Shown: positions 32,801 to 45,329 of the stretch, piece by piece
Position numbering within the stretch: position 1 is the stretch's first letter
Layout of the letters: the number at the start of each line of letters is the position of its first letter
From: Unio delphinus
Lineage: Eukaryota; Mollusca; Bivalvia; Unionida; Unionidae
Reading direction: 5' to 3'
Assembly (NCBI GenBank): GCA_029339505.1
Contig: JAQISU010000345.1
Span: 2,007,501-2,071,500 of the forward strand
Length of the DNA: 64,000 nucleotides
Position numbers and translations under genes: made by a program
The notes under the pieces: model-generated
What the model was told of the DNA's origin: nothing
The model's input: only the letters and a program-made list of their open reading frames with translations
Database searches by the model: none

Positions 32801-34140
32801 CCATTTTACAGTGCTCCTGAATCATCGGGCTTAACTATTCTGGCGTTATTGTACATCACATTCGTATGTTCTTTTTAACACATAAATGTCATTCCTAACT
32901 TGCTAGACTGCTTCGGAGGTTTCTACACTTCACCCGCAAATTATCATTTAACAGAGTCTTTAACAAGTATTTCTATTAACATTGTCTTCTTTTAGATAAA
33001 CCCATTGATGTATTGGATAATATCCAGGCTCTATTAATAAAGATTTGCAGACAATATGCATACTATTTTTGTGCTTATCTGTGGCTAGTCACTTTGACCT
33101 GATGTGGATTTCAACGTCGTAATCCAGTAACGTGCCAATTAAATTTAACTATTTTTTTGAACGGATAAATGCTGAAAGTTCACGCGTCAACAATAAAAGA
33201 AAATATATTCCATTTTACATCTGTACTGTGAAACAAGTGCTCAAGTAGAGTTCTGCTTATCGCTACACTAGTTGACCTCTAAAACCGAGAACTCTGTATA
33301 TTGCATTGATTTGACTTTTAACAGACAACCTTCTGGCAGTGCACAGCTGAAATGGACATCTATTGCATAATCATGTCTCACAGTAAACAGTGCATGGAAT
33401 CCCAGACACAGGTAAACGCTTGTTGGCATATACCTGTTTGACAACAAGTTAACATAGAAAACATCAGACTGAAATTCATAACACTGAAGTATTTTATTTC
33501 AAAATAAATTGAATAAACTGCAGACTTTTACACGATCAATGTATGTTCATTGCTGTAATACTTGCTTCTGAGATGGAATTACTCTTAAAATTCTTAAAAT
33601 TGCTATTCATCTTATGTGAAATTTAGTATTTTTTAAAAATAAATTACCCATGATCGACCATGCAAATGTACTTTTTACCTTCATGAAGGTACAATTTGCA
33701 ATATGACAAAAACACATAAAACCAGTGCTGATAATTATCCAGGATGCATTTTCAACTGTTAATATAATGTCTAACAAACACAACGATTTTGACTTATTTT
33801 ATATTTCTACTGCTACGATCCCGACAACTCACGACTCTGAAGTATATAAATTATTAACAACCCATTATCTCAATGTCTGGATTTATCTTAGCTATTAGAC
33901 GGCGTCGTTGCATAGCGGTTAGTTTTGTGAAGAAAAAGAAAAACTAAAATCAGCAGCAACTATAGATTTCTGAGTACCTCTGCAACAATACGAAAAGAAG
34001 GAATACACAATAATAACACGGCTGAGGATAGTTTCGTAGTTTAATTCTTGTCAAATCGCTTAACTTAAGGTTATGATGTGACTTTTTCAGGTATTATTAT
34101 TTAATAATGTAAGATATCGATATATTTATGAAGTAGGTCC
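32801..34140. other. Unassigned AT-rich stretch
   Basis: No gene or repeat recognised. Confidence 0.4.
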
Positions 34141-34146
34141 TTCTAG

Positions 34147-34818
34147 CTTGTGTTGTACTTTAAATTATGGAGACACGTACCTTTCCCATAGTTCCTTGTG
34201 TTGTACTTTAAATTATGGAGACAAGTACCTTTCCCATAGTTCCTTGTGTTGTACTTGAAATTATAGAGACGTGTACACATCCCATAGTTCCTTGTGTTGT
34301 ACTTGAAATTATAGAGACGCGTACACATCCCATAGTTCCTTGTGTTGTACTTGAAATTATGAAGACGCGTACACATCCCATAGTTCCTTGTGTTGTACTT
34401 GAAATTATGAAGACACGTACACATCCCATAGTTCATTGTGTTGTACTTGAAATTATGAAGACACGTACACATCCCATAGTTCCTTGTGTTGTACTTGAAA
34501 TTATGAAGACACGTACACTTTCCATAGTTCCTTGTGTTGTACTTGAAATTATGAAGACACGTACACATCCCATAGTTCCTTGTGTTGTACTTGAAAATAT
34601 AGAGACGCGTACACTTCCTATAGTTCATTGTGTTGTACTTAAAATTATAGAGACGCGTACACTTCCCATAGTTCATTGTGTTGTACTTGAAATTATGGAT
34701 ACGCGTACACTTCCCATAGTTCCTTGTGTTGTACTTAAAATTATGGAGACACGTACACTTCCCATAGTTCATTGTGTTGTACTTGAAATTATGGATACGC
34801 GTACACTTCCCAAAGTTC
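34147..34818. repeat. 48-bp minisatellite, about 14 copies
   Basis: Unit CTTGTGTTGTACTTGAAATT then ATGAAGACACGTACACATCC and CATAGTTC. The period is 48 bp, so frames of over 200 codons run on both strands with a 16-residue repeat. Variants occur in blocks (CATCCC versus CTTCCC; ATGAAGAC, ATAGAGAC, ATGGATAC), showing segmental amplification. Confidence 0.95.
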
Positions 34819-34859
34819 CTTCATATTATCCAGAGAATGATATACCAATAATCGGCTAG

Positions 34860-35575
34860 AAAATAGGGCTAGCTACCCACCATAGCCTTAACATGTGGGT
34901 TTCAGGCAAGTACAATATCTCTAAAACGGCCTTGACGGCAATTATTTTGAATTGCATCATTCCGTTTAGTACACGATATTTTTTCAAAATTATCACAGAG
35001 GGCAAAGGTTAGGGTTAAAGGGCAAAGATTATCATTTAAACTATGAGCATCACTTTGTGTTTTTTTTTAAAAAAAATAACGTTAAATATAAAACACAATT
35101 GCTCGATTTGGAGGACGGAATTCATATGCTTCTTTTGCCATTGAAGTGAATGCTATTTTTATTTGTTGTTTAATTATAGCTATAACAAAATGTTGACCTT
35201 TTTGACCTTACGGGTGTGATATTTTATATTATCTAGATTGGTGTGGTTTTAAGTTTGTGCATGAACACTGTCGCGTGCACCCAACGGTTTCCAAATGGGA
35301 AATACTCGGCCATTGTGTCTGGCACACATACTAGAGCCAAAAGGTCAGAGTGACAGGCACACTAAGTATTTAAATATCTAAATATTTAAATAACGCATTT
35401 ATTTAACAATAACGCACAAATAATAAAGAAAAATAGAAAAAATTACTCTACAAAAGACAACACAAGGCGTGAATGATTCACGGTTACTGAAGAATGGAAA
35501 AAATGGATATAGTTTACTCAGATACAAACACTAAAGTTTTACTCATATAGTAAAATCAATTCACTCATAGTGAAA
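34860..35575. other. Unassigned stretch
   Basis: AT-rich; GGTTAGGGTTAAAGGG at 35006-35021 is an isolated telomere-like word and not a telomeric array. Confidence 0.35.
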
Positions 35576-35715
35576 TTATGCAAATAAAAACGGACAGATA
35601 TGTAATTTATCTCTACAGTCCCTAAAGATACAATGGGTTTTACGATTATGCAAATAAAAACGGACAGATATGTAATTTATCTCTACAGTCCCTAAAGATA
35701 CAATGGGTTTTACGA
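35576..35715. repeat. 70-bp perfect tandem duplication
   Basis: ATTATGCAAATAAAAACGGA ... CAATGGGTTTTACG occurs at 35576-35645 and again at 35646-35715 with no difference seen. Confidence 0.9.
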
Positions 35716-35934
35716 ATCCCAAAATTAGCCCAAGGCTACAATATTACATACAAGGAGATACACTCCATTTTCAGAACACTTTATTTCAGTTCTACGGCTG
35801 CTAAAGTTCAGCTTCACAGCTGCTATGAATAATTCCTGTGGTTGGCTTTACAGCTTGCACCACGTAAACCTCGATTCCTCCGACACTTTGTGCGGTTGGG
35901 TTCCTCTAGTCACTCTGGACACCACCGGACGTCA

Positions 35935-36130
35935 CCTGACGTCACCATGTACTGGACAGCTCTACAGCTGGAACACTCCAATTATTGGACATGACCGGAC
36001 ACTCTGGACACTGGACATTCCAGACACTGGACAGATCTACAGCTGTGACACTCCAAATACTGGACATTCCAGATACTCGACAGCACCGGACATTCTGTAC
36101 ATTTCAAGACACTGGGCAGCTCTATAGCTG
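35935..36130. repeat. Degenerate CTGGACA/CAGCTCTACAGCTG repeat region
   Basis: Loose repetition of TGGACAKCTCTACAGCTG and GACACTGGACATTCCAGA blocks. The self-complementary pieces (CTACAGCTGTGAC, TCCAGACACTGGA) make it palindrome-rich. Boundaries are approximate. Confidence 0.6.
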
Positions 36131-36487
36131 GAGATGTTCGAGTCCTATTAGTAGACCACCGACTGACAAGATTATATGTAATGTAAAGAGCTTTACATGC
36201 GGTGAGGTATTTATAAACATACATTGTCTGTGCATTGAAGGGATTCGGTTCATCTCATCAAAGGCACTTCGCACGTGCGGCGTAAGATGAACCGAACTCA
36301 CTATTTTGAAATACGACACATGATACAACATCTGATACCGTTGTACGCCAAAAACAAAACTCTAGTAGACGAATTTAATAAATAAATAAAAAAGGGTTTA
36401 TACAGTTCTGTGACAGTCGTTATGGCTGTCATTGTTTTACTGTTATGAAGTGTAGACATACTTATAAATTCATTTTTATTCATATCC

Positions 36488-36695
36488 AGGACCTCCACAG
36501 TTCGAAACTGTGGACAGATTTCAGGACCTCTGCAGTTCGAAACTGTGGACATATTTTAGGACCTCTGCAGTTCGAAACTGTGGACATATTTTAGGACCTC
36601 TGCAGTTCGAAACTGTGGACATATTTTAGGACCTCTACAGTTCGAAACTGTGGACAGAATTCATGAGCTCTACAGTCAGAACCTTCGCTGTTCAA
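36488..36695. repeat. 35-bp minisatellite with internal palindrome
   Basis: Units begin AGGACCTC at 36488, 36523, 36558, 36593 and 36628 (35-bp period), then decay. Each contains CAGTT-CGA-AACTG, so every unit can form a hairpin. Confidence 0.9.
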
Positions 36696-36895
36696 AACTG
36701 CCGACAGATTTCAGGACCTTTTGTTCTCGACACTTTGTGAGCATGACACTCAAGCTAAAGTTAAATATGTTTTATGGCCGTATCTTGATTGTTGTATGTC
36801 CGTAACTTGATAGTTGTATGTCATAACTGTGATGAAAATGAAATTAGAATCATACTACTTTCGTCAGTTTCTTAACTTGGATGCCTCATCTGTAG

Positions 36896-39800
36896 TGCTT
36901 AATGTCAGTGGCATAGCAATTTCTGAATTTCAATGGCATAGCTACTGATGAATTTCTATGGCATAACTACTGTTGAATTTCTATGGCAAAACTAGTACTG
37001 AGTTTCAATGGCATAGCTAGTGTCAAATTTCAATGATATAGCTAGTGTTAAATTTCAATGGCATAGTTATTGTTAAATTTCAACGACATAGCTAGTGTTG
37101 AATTTCAATGGCATAGCTAGTGCTAAATTTCAATGGCATAGCTAGTGTTGAATTTCATTGGCATAGCTAGTGTCAAATTTCAATGATATAGCTAGTGTTG
37201 AATTTCAATGACGTAGTTATTGTTAAATTTCAATGGCATAGCAAGTGTTGAATTTCAATAGCATAGCTAGTGTTAAATTTCAATGTCATAGATAGTGTTA
37301 AGTTTATATTGCATAGCAAGTGTTCAATTTAAATGACATAGTTATTGTTAAGTTTTAATGACAAAACTAGTGTTGAAAAGGAATGATAAAGCTTGTGCTT
37401 CAATGGCATAGCTAGTGTTACATTTCAATGACATATCTAGTGTTAAATTTCAATGGCATAGCTAGTGTTGAATTTCAATGCATAGCTAGTGTTGAATTTC
37501 ATTAGCATAGCTAGTGTCAAATTTCAATGATATAGCTAGTGTTGAATTTCAATGGCGTAGTTATTGTTAAATTTCAATGGTATAGCTGGTGTTAAATTTC
37601 AATGGCGTAGTTTGTGTTAAATTTCAATGACATAGCTGGTGTTCAATTTAAATGGCATATCTAGTGTTGAATTTCAGTGGCAGAGCTAATGCTGAATATC
37701 AGCCGCATAACTAGTACTGAGTATCAATGGTATAGCTAGTGTTGAATTTTAATGGCATAACTAGTGCTGAATATCAGTGGCATAGCTAGTGTTGAATTTC
37801 AATGGCATAATTAGTGCTGAATATCAGTGGCATAGCTAGTGTTGAATTTCCGTGGCAGAGGCAGTGTTGCATATGAGTGGCATATCTAGTGTTGAATTTC
37901 AGTGGCATAGCTGAACCTGAATAACATTGGCATAGCTAGTGTTTAATTTCAGTGGCATAGCTAGTGTTTAATTTCAGTGGGATATCTAGTGTTGATTTTC
38001 AGTGGCGTAGTTATTGTTAAATTTCAATGGTATAGCTGGTGTTAAATTTCAATGGCGTAGTTTGTGTTAAATTTCAATGACATAGCTGGTGTTCAATTTA
38101 AATGGCATATCTAGTGTTGAATTTCAGTGGCAGAGCTAATGCTGAATATCAGCCGCATAACTAGTACTGAGTATCAATGGTATAGCTAGTGTTGAATTTT
38201 AATGGCATAACTAGTGCTGAATATCAGTGGCATAGCTAGTGTTGAATTTCAATGGCATAATTAGTGCTGAATATCAGTGGCATAGCTAGTGTTGAATTTC
38301 CGTGGCAGAGGCAGTGTTGCATATGAGTGGCATATCTAGTGTTGAATTTCAGTGGCATAGCTGAACCTGAATAACATTGGCATAGCTAGTGTTTAATTTC
38401 AGTGGCATAGCTAGTGTTTAATTTCAGTGGGATATCTAGTGTTGATTTTCAGTGGCATAGCTAGTGTTTAATTTCAGTGGGATATCTAGTGTTGATTTTC
38501 AGTGGCATAGCTAGTGTTTAATTTCAGTGGGATATCTAGTGTTGATTTTCAGTGGCATAGCTAGTGTTTAATTTCAGTGGGATATCTAGTGTTGATTTTC
38601 AGTGGCATAGCTAGTGTTTAATTTCAGTGGCATAGCTAGTGTTTAATTTCAGTGGCATTGCTAGTGTTTAATTTCAGTGGCATAGCTAGTGTTTAATTTC
38701 AGTGGCATAGCTAGTGTTTAATTTCAGTGGCATAGCTAGTGTTTAATTTCAGTGGCATAGCTAGTGTTTAATTTCAGTGGGATATCTAGTGTTGATTTTC
38801 AGTGGCATAGCTAGTGTTTAATTTCAGTGGGATATCTAGTGTTGATTTTCAGTGGCATAGCTAGTGTTTCATTTCAGTGGGATATCTAGTGTTGATTTTC
38901 AGTGGCATAGCTAGTGTTTAATTTCAGTGGGATATCTAGTGTTGATTTTCAGTGGCATAGCTAGTACTGAGTTTTGATGATATAACTTGTGCTGAATTTC
39001 ACATAGCTAGTGTTGAATTTCAGTGGCATAGCTGAACCTGAATAACATTGGCATATCTAGTGTTTAATTTCAGTGGCATAGCTAGTGTTTAATTTCAGTG
39101 GGATATCTAGTGTTGATTTTCAGTGGCATAGCTAGTGTTTAATTTCAGTGGGATATCTAGTGTTGATTTTCAGTGGCATAGCTAGTACTGAGTTTTGATG
39201 ATATAACTTGTGTTGAATTTCACATAGCTAGTGTTTAATTTCAGTGGCATAGCTAGTATTTAATTTCAGTGGCATAGCTAGTGTTTAATTTCAGTGGCAT
39301 AGCTAGTGTTTAATTTCAGTGGGATATCTTGTGTTGATTTTCAGTGGCATAGCTAGTGTTTAATTTCAGTGGGATATCTAGTGTTGATTTTCAGTGGCGT
39401 AGCTAGTACTGAGTTTTGATGATATAACTTGTGCTGAATTTCACATAGCTAGTGTTTAATTTCAGTGGCATAGCTAGTACTGAGTTTTGATGATATAACT
39501 TGTGCTGAATTTCACATAGCTAGTGTTTAATTTCAGTGGCATAGCTAGTGTTTAATTTCAGTGGGATATCTAGTGTTGATTTTCAGTGGGATATCTAGTG
39601 TTGATTTTCAGTGGCATAACTAGTGTTTAATTTCAGTGGCATAGCTAGTGTTTAATTTCAGTGGGATATCTAGTGTTGATTTTCAGTGGCATAACTAGTG
39701 TTTAATTTCCGTGGCATAGCTAGTGTTTAATTTCAGTGGGATATCTAGTGTTGATTTTCAGTGGCATAGCTAGTATTGAGTTTTGATGATATAACTTGTG

Positions 39801-41812
39801 TTGAATTTCACATAGCTAGTGTTTAATTTCAGTGGCATAGCTAGTGTTTAATTTCAGTGGCATAGCTAGTGTTTAATTTCAGTGGGATATATAGTGTTGA
39901 TTTTCAGTGGCATAGCTAGTGTTTAATTTCAGTGGGATATCTAGTGTTGATTTTCAGTGGCATAGCTAGTACTGAGTTTTGATGATATAACTTGTGTTGA
40001 GTTTCACATAGCTAGTGTTTAATTTCATTGGCATAGCTAGTGTTTAATTTCAGTGGCATAGCTAGTGTTTAATTTCATTGGCATAGCTAGTGTTTAATTT
40101 CAGTGGGATATCTAGTGTTGATTTTCAGTGGCATAGCTAGTGTTTAATTTCAGTGGCATAGCTAGTGTTGATTTTCAGTGGGATATCTAGTGTTGATTTT
40201 CAGTGGCATAGCTAGTGTTTAATTTCAGTGGGATATCTCGTGTTGATTTTCAATGGGATATCTAGTGTTGATTTTCAGTGGGATATCTAGTGTTGATTTT
40301 CAGTGGCATAGCTAGTACTGAGTTTTGATGATATAACTTGTGCTGAATTTCACATAGCTAGTGTTTAATTTCAGTGGGATATCTAGTGTTGATTTTCAGT
40401 GGGATATCTAGTGTTGATTTTCAGTGGCGTAGCTAGTGTTGAGTTTTGATGATATAACTTGTGCTGAATTTCACATAGCTAGTGTTTAATTTCAGTGGGA
40501 TATCTAGTGTTGATTTTCAGTGGGATATCTAGTGTTGATTTTCAGTGGCGTAGCTAGTATTGAGTTTTGATGATATAACTTGTTCTGAATTTCACATAGC
40601 TAGTGTTTAATTTCAGTGGGATATCTAGTGTTGATTTTCAGTGGCATAGCTAGTACTGAGTTTTGATGATATAACTTGTGCTGAATTTCACATAGCTAGT
40701 GTTTAATTTCAGTGGGATATCAAGTGTTGATTTTCAGTGGCATAGCTAGTACTGAGTTTTGATGATATAACTTGTGCTGAATTTCACATAGCTAGTGTTT
40801 AATTTCAGTGGCATAGCTAGTGTTTAATTTCAGTGGGATATCAAGTGTTGATTTTCAGTGGCATGGCTAGTACTGAGTTTTGATGATATAACTTGTGCCG
40901 AATTTCACATAGCTAGTGTTGAATTTCAGTGGCATAGCTAGTACTGAGTTTTGATGATATAACTTGTGCTGAATTTCACATAGCTAGTGTTTAATTTCAG
41001 TGGGATATCAAGTGTTGATTTTCAGTGGCATAGCTAGTACTGAGTTTTGATGATATAACTTGTGTTGAATTTCACATAGCTAGTGTTTAATTTCAGTGGC
41101 ATAGCTAGTACTGAGTTTTGATGATATAACTTGTGCTGAATTTCTCATAGCTAGTGTTTAATTTCAGTGGCATAGCTAGTACTGAGTTTTGATGATATAA
41201 CTTGTGCTGAATTTCACATAGCTAGTGTTTAATTTCAGTGGCATAGCTAGTACTGAGTTTTGATGATATAACTTGTGCTGAATTTCACATAGCTAGTGTT
41301 TAATTTCAGTGGCATAGCTAGTACTGAGTTTTGATGATATAACTTGTGCTGAATTTCACATGGCTAGTGTTTAATTTCAGTGGCATAGCTAGTGTTTAAT
41401 TTCAGTGGGATATCTAGTGTTGATTTTCAGTGGCATAGCTAGTACTGAGTTTTGATGATATAACTTGTGCTGAATTTCACATAGCTAGTGTTTAATTTCA
41501 GTGGCATAGCTAGTGTTTAATTTCAGTGGGATATCTAGTGTTGATTTTCAGTGGCATAGCTAGTACTGAGTTTTGATGATATAACTTGTGCTGAATTTCA
41601 CATAGCTAGTGTTTAATTTCAGTGGCATAGCTAGTACTGAGTTTTGATGATATAACTTGTGCTGAATTTCACATAGCTAGAGTTTAATTTCAGTGGCATA
41701 GCTAGTGTTTAATTTCAGTGGCATAGCTAGTGTTGATTTTCAGTGGCATAGCTAGTACTGAGTTTTGATGATATAACTTGTGCTGAATTTCACATAGCTA
41801 GAGCTGACTTTC
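36896..41812. repeat. 4.9-kb satellite, 25-bp monomer with higher-order structure
   Basis: About 195 copies of a 25-bp monomer (typical: CATAGCTAGTGTTTAATTTC followed by AGTGG). The left third is diverged, and the right two thirds are homogenised into a 50-bp dimer (GATATCTAGTGTTGATTTTC AGTGG plus the typical monomer) and a 71-bp trimer with a 4-bp deletion in its middle unit (TACTGAGTTTTGATGA / TATAACTTGTGCTGAATTTCA). A 450-bp block (18 monomers) is duplicated at 37556-38005 and 38006-38455. TAG occurs in most units, so it cannot code. Confidence 0.97.
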
Positions 41813-42900
41813 ATTTTAATAAAAAGTTTAAGCAACGTATCAGGTATATACAACTAAAAAACAGGCGGCGTTCAACTAACACATAAAATGATCATGTTTG
41901 ATTTAAACTGAGCAGTTTTAAAAAGTTTTGTGTAGGAGTCCGTAATTTTATATTGATTCTGTTGTAGTTTTGTAGGTTCTCAAAATACGAAGGCCGATTA
42001 ACAATAGTTTTGCGTTATGCGTTATCAGTGTAAATGTATATCAAATTAGTTAATATTTATACTTCGTCTACACATGCGCATACACACAGATTTGTATACA
42101 GTGAGGTGCTCACAAAGGATAGAGGATATAACCATACGTAAACTATAATTGTATTGATTAAACGCAAATGCTTTTACTAACACACACAAACAAACATAGA
42201 AACACACACACAAACAAACATAGAAACACACACAAACAAACATAGAAACACACACACACGTTGTAATTAAAATAGATCGAGCAAATTTCCTGATTTAGAA
42301 AGAGAAACAAGCAAATAAAATCATTCCTAACTCGAGAAATGTAAAATTCTTGCTTGTCATTTAGTAGTAAAGAATGCAAATTTTCCATACGAAAAATGTC
42401 AAAAATTTAAAGATGTCGGTATAGGTCTTTCAGCTCCAAAGGTGTATAAAAGTTAGATCCTTTCCATTCAAGAATATTCGATCATTTATCTTGCAGTCAC
42501 TTTGTATCGCAACAATGAAACTTAGAAAGTCTTATGAAAGCAACTCATATAGGTTAGCGTAAGTGTGTCTGTGCGTGCATCAGTGACGGATTAAATTCGG
42601 TGGATGCCCCTAAATAGTCGAAATCCTAGGTACCCACCGTCGCAAATTATGTCCTATCAATATTATTTTGATCCGTTGTCACGGGGCCTCTAAAAGGCGT
42701 GGGCCTTAAAGCCGGTGCATGACTTGTCTATTTGGTAATTAAGCATTGGCGTGCATGCGTGCGCGCGTATGTGGTTCATAAGAAATTCCATATTTTACCG
42801 CTTTATCCTGTAACGGGCAAAGAGAAACGGGAGATAACTCAAAACAAAAACTTTAAAGGTAATGCTTTCAAGAGTAGCCTGCGTGCATTCGTCCATATAG
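41813..42900. other. Unassigned stretch with small CA-rich repeat
   Basis: Includes three copies of AACACACACAAACAAACATAGA at 42178-42255 (about 26/22-bp spacing). A GC-richer part (42580-42730) contains TGACGGATTAAA and GATCCGTTGTCA in rough inverse orientation, perhaps an old transposon end. No gene supported. Confidence 0.35.
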
Positions 42901-43015
<115 letters not shown>

Positions 43016-43327
43016 CATAGCAATGTATTTTTTTATTTGTTACTTTTATTTTCCGCCAGCAGCAGAGGGGGTGAACCAAACAACTTTGTAGAGGCGTCGA
43101 CTCGGCAAACTGAGGCTTCTTCGAAAAGCGTTAAAAAAACGAAATATTAACAACAGCGAAATATCATTATTGAACGCTGTGAAATTTTCAGTGATTTTAT
43201 CCTGTCGAGTTGCGTAATATCTTCGGTTGCGGTTGTCTATCATTCCAGTGAAAAAAATCAACTTGGTGTAACCGCTATAGCTTTTTACTGAATTATCGGG
43301 TTTTATCCTGTCAGTAATATAATCTAA

Positions 43328-43740
43328 TTATTGTGGTTCAATATTAACTAGTTCCCGTCGAGGAGGGATTTCAGGCCATCCCAGTATAGTTCTTATAGAA
43401 CTCTGATAGATATCTACGTCATAACTAGGCGAGTTTATCTCGATCGCAGATGATAGTGTCGGCTCGTGGACCGTTATAGCGATTTTCGATTCTTTTCCAG
43501 TAAAGGATTTTATTCTGCGTTGTAATTCGGCATTGATTTGTTCAATTTGGTAGGACCCAGATGGCAGCGAAACAACGTTCCAGTCTGGAGTTCGGTCTTC
43601 GCGATTCTTACTCGCAAACACCAAGAAATTATTCGGTTGTTGACCACCAAATGCTACCAACCTAATATTAGGCCAACTATGGTATACTCGTAGTTTTGCT
43701 AGCGCTATTTCTTTCACGGGAATGTAAATTTTATCAAGGC
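43328..43740 (-). pseudogene. Virus/Polinton-like structural-type protein fragment, second locus
   Basis: An open frame of about 130 codons with IALAKLRVYHSWPNIRLVAF, VVSLPSGSYQIEQINAELQR and IRTILGWPEIPP. The pattern IALxxLxxYxSWxNI ... LPxGSYxIxxIN ... LLGF/W is that of a recurrent invertebrate element protein of the F54H12.2-related set found with Polinton/adintovirus-like genes; its function is unproven, perhaps structural. The frame is open upstream without an ATG until a stop inside the adjoining 43-bp satellite. The downstream part ends at TAA (about 43328). It is a fragment of a larger gene whose other pieces lie at 45-47 kb. Confidence 0.45.
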
Positions 43741-44770
43741 GTACACGTTATCTTGATGTAGGATAATGTACATTTTATCAAGGTGTACACGTTATCTTGA
43801 TGTAGAATAATGTAAATTTATCAAGGTGTACACGTTATCTTGATGTAGGATAATGTAAATTTTATCAAGGTGTACACGTTATCTTGATGTAGGATAATGT
43901 AAATTTATCAAGGTGTACACGTTATCTTGATGTAGGATAATGTAAATTTATCAATGCGTACACGTTATCTTGATGTAGGATAATGTAAATTTATCAAGGT
44001 GTACACGTTATCTTGATGTAGGATAATGTAAATTTATCAAGGCGTACACGTTATCTTGATGTAGGATAATGTAAATTTATCAAGGCGTACACGTTATCTT
44101 GATGTAGGATAATGTAAATGTATTAAGGTGTACACGTTATCTTGATGTAGGATAATGTAAAGTTATCAAGGCGTACACGTTATCTTGATGTAGGATAATG
44201 TAAATTTATCAAGGCGTACACGTTATCTTGATGTAGGATAATGTAAATTTATCAAGGTGTACACGTTATCTTGATGTAGGATAATGTAAATTTTATCAAG
44301 GCGTACACGTTATCTTGATGTAGGATAATGTAAATTTATCAAGGCGTACACGTTATCTTGATGTAGGATAATGTAAATTTATCAAGGTGTACACGTTATG
44401 TTGATGTAGGATAATGTAAATTTATCAAGGCGTACACGTTATCTTGATGTAGGATAATGTAAATTTTATCAAGGTGTACACGTTATGTTGATGTAGGATA
44501 ATGTAAATTTATCAAGGCGTACACGTTATCTTGATGTAGGATAATGTAAATTTTATCAAGGCGTACACGTTATCTTGATGTAGGATAATGTAAATTTATC
44601 AAGGTGTACACGTTATCTTGATGTAGGATAATGTAAATTTATCAAGGCGTACACGTTATCTTGATGTAGGATAATGTAAATTTATCAAGGTGTACACGTT
44701 ATCTTGATGTAGGATAATGTAAATTTTATCAAGGCGTACACGTTATCTTGATGTAGGATAATGCAAATTT
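43727..44770. repeat. 43-bp satellite, about 24 copies
   Basis: Unit AATGTAAATTTATCAAGGCG followed by TACACGTTATCTTGATGTAG and GAT (43 or 44 bp depending on a T-run). It contains ATCAAG...CTTGAT, an inverted repeat with a 13-bp loop. Two main variants (GCGTAC, GTGTAC) alternate irregularly. The left-most unit runs directly into the coding fragment at 43717. Confidence 0.95.
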
Positions 44771-45300
44771 ATCGTTCTAAATCCTGAACACCCAATCTGA
44801 TGAATATTTCTTAAAGTATGTTCATAGACTCCATTATTTACAAGTAGTTGTGTATATCGCTGTGTAACATAAATGATATCAATACTTTTATGCTTTCGTC
44901 GAGAACACATTCTTGCTAGATTTGATTTACATTACATGATTGTCTGTCCCGTATTTCTAAACAAATTAGACAAATAACAATATCATCTAAAGCATCATCA
45001 GATGGGATTTCAGTAAATATCGGTTATAAAATGAGTATCATCAACATTTTCATTCAATAATTTTGCGTTGATATTAAATTAAAATCTTTAAGAACATTGT
45101 AACATCTCTGATCATCAAGGATGGTGACACTAAATAGAATTTATCCCACTTGAGCCATCTCATTATTAAATTTAGTAATGATTGCGTTTTATCAGCCAAG
45201 ATAGACCTATTATTATCATCCTAATGCAATTCGGTAGCACTGGATGATGTTGACTGGCTCTTGTTTTCGTATCGCTGAGAAATCAATGACATTCATGTTG
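44771..45300. other. Unassigned stretch
   Basis: AT-rich, possibly decayed parts of the second virus-like remnant; no frame can be assigned. Confidence 0.3.
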
Positions 45301-45329
45301 TACAAATATAATAAATTATATAAATTAAA

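Noticed and set aside
34143..34859. Frames of over 200 codons on both strands, looking like repeat proteins
   Set aside because: They exist only because the 48-bp unit is a multiple of three and lacks stops in several frames; no signal peptide, promoter or splice context.
35006..35021. Telomere-like GGTTAGGGTTA
   Set aside because: A single short occurrence, not an array.
36896..41812. CRISPR-like regular repeats
   Set aside because: No unique spacers, monomers are contiguous, and the context is eukaryotic; it is a satellite.
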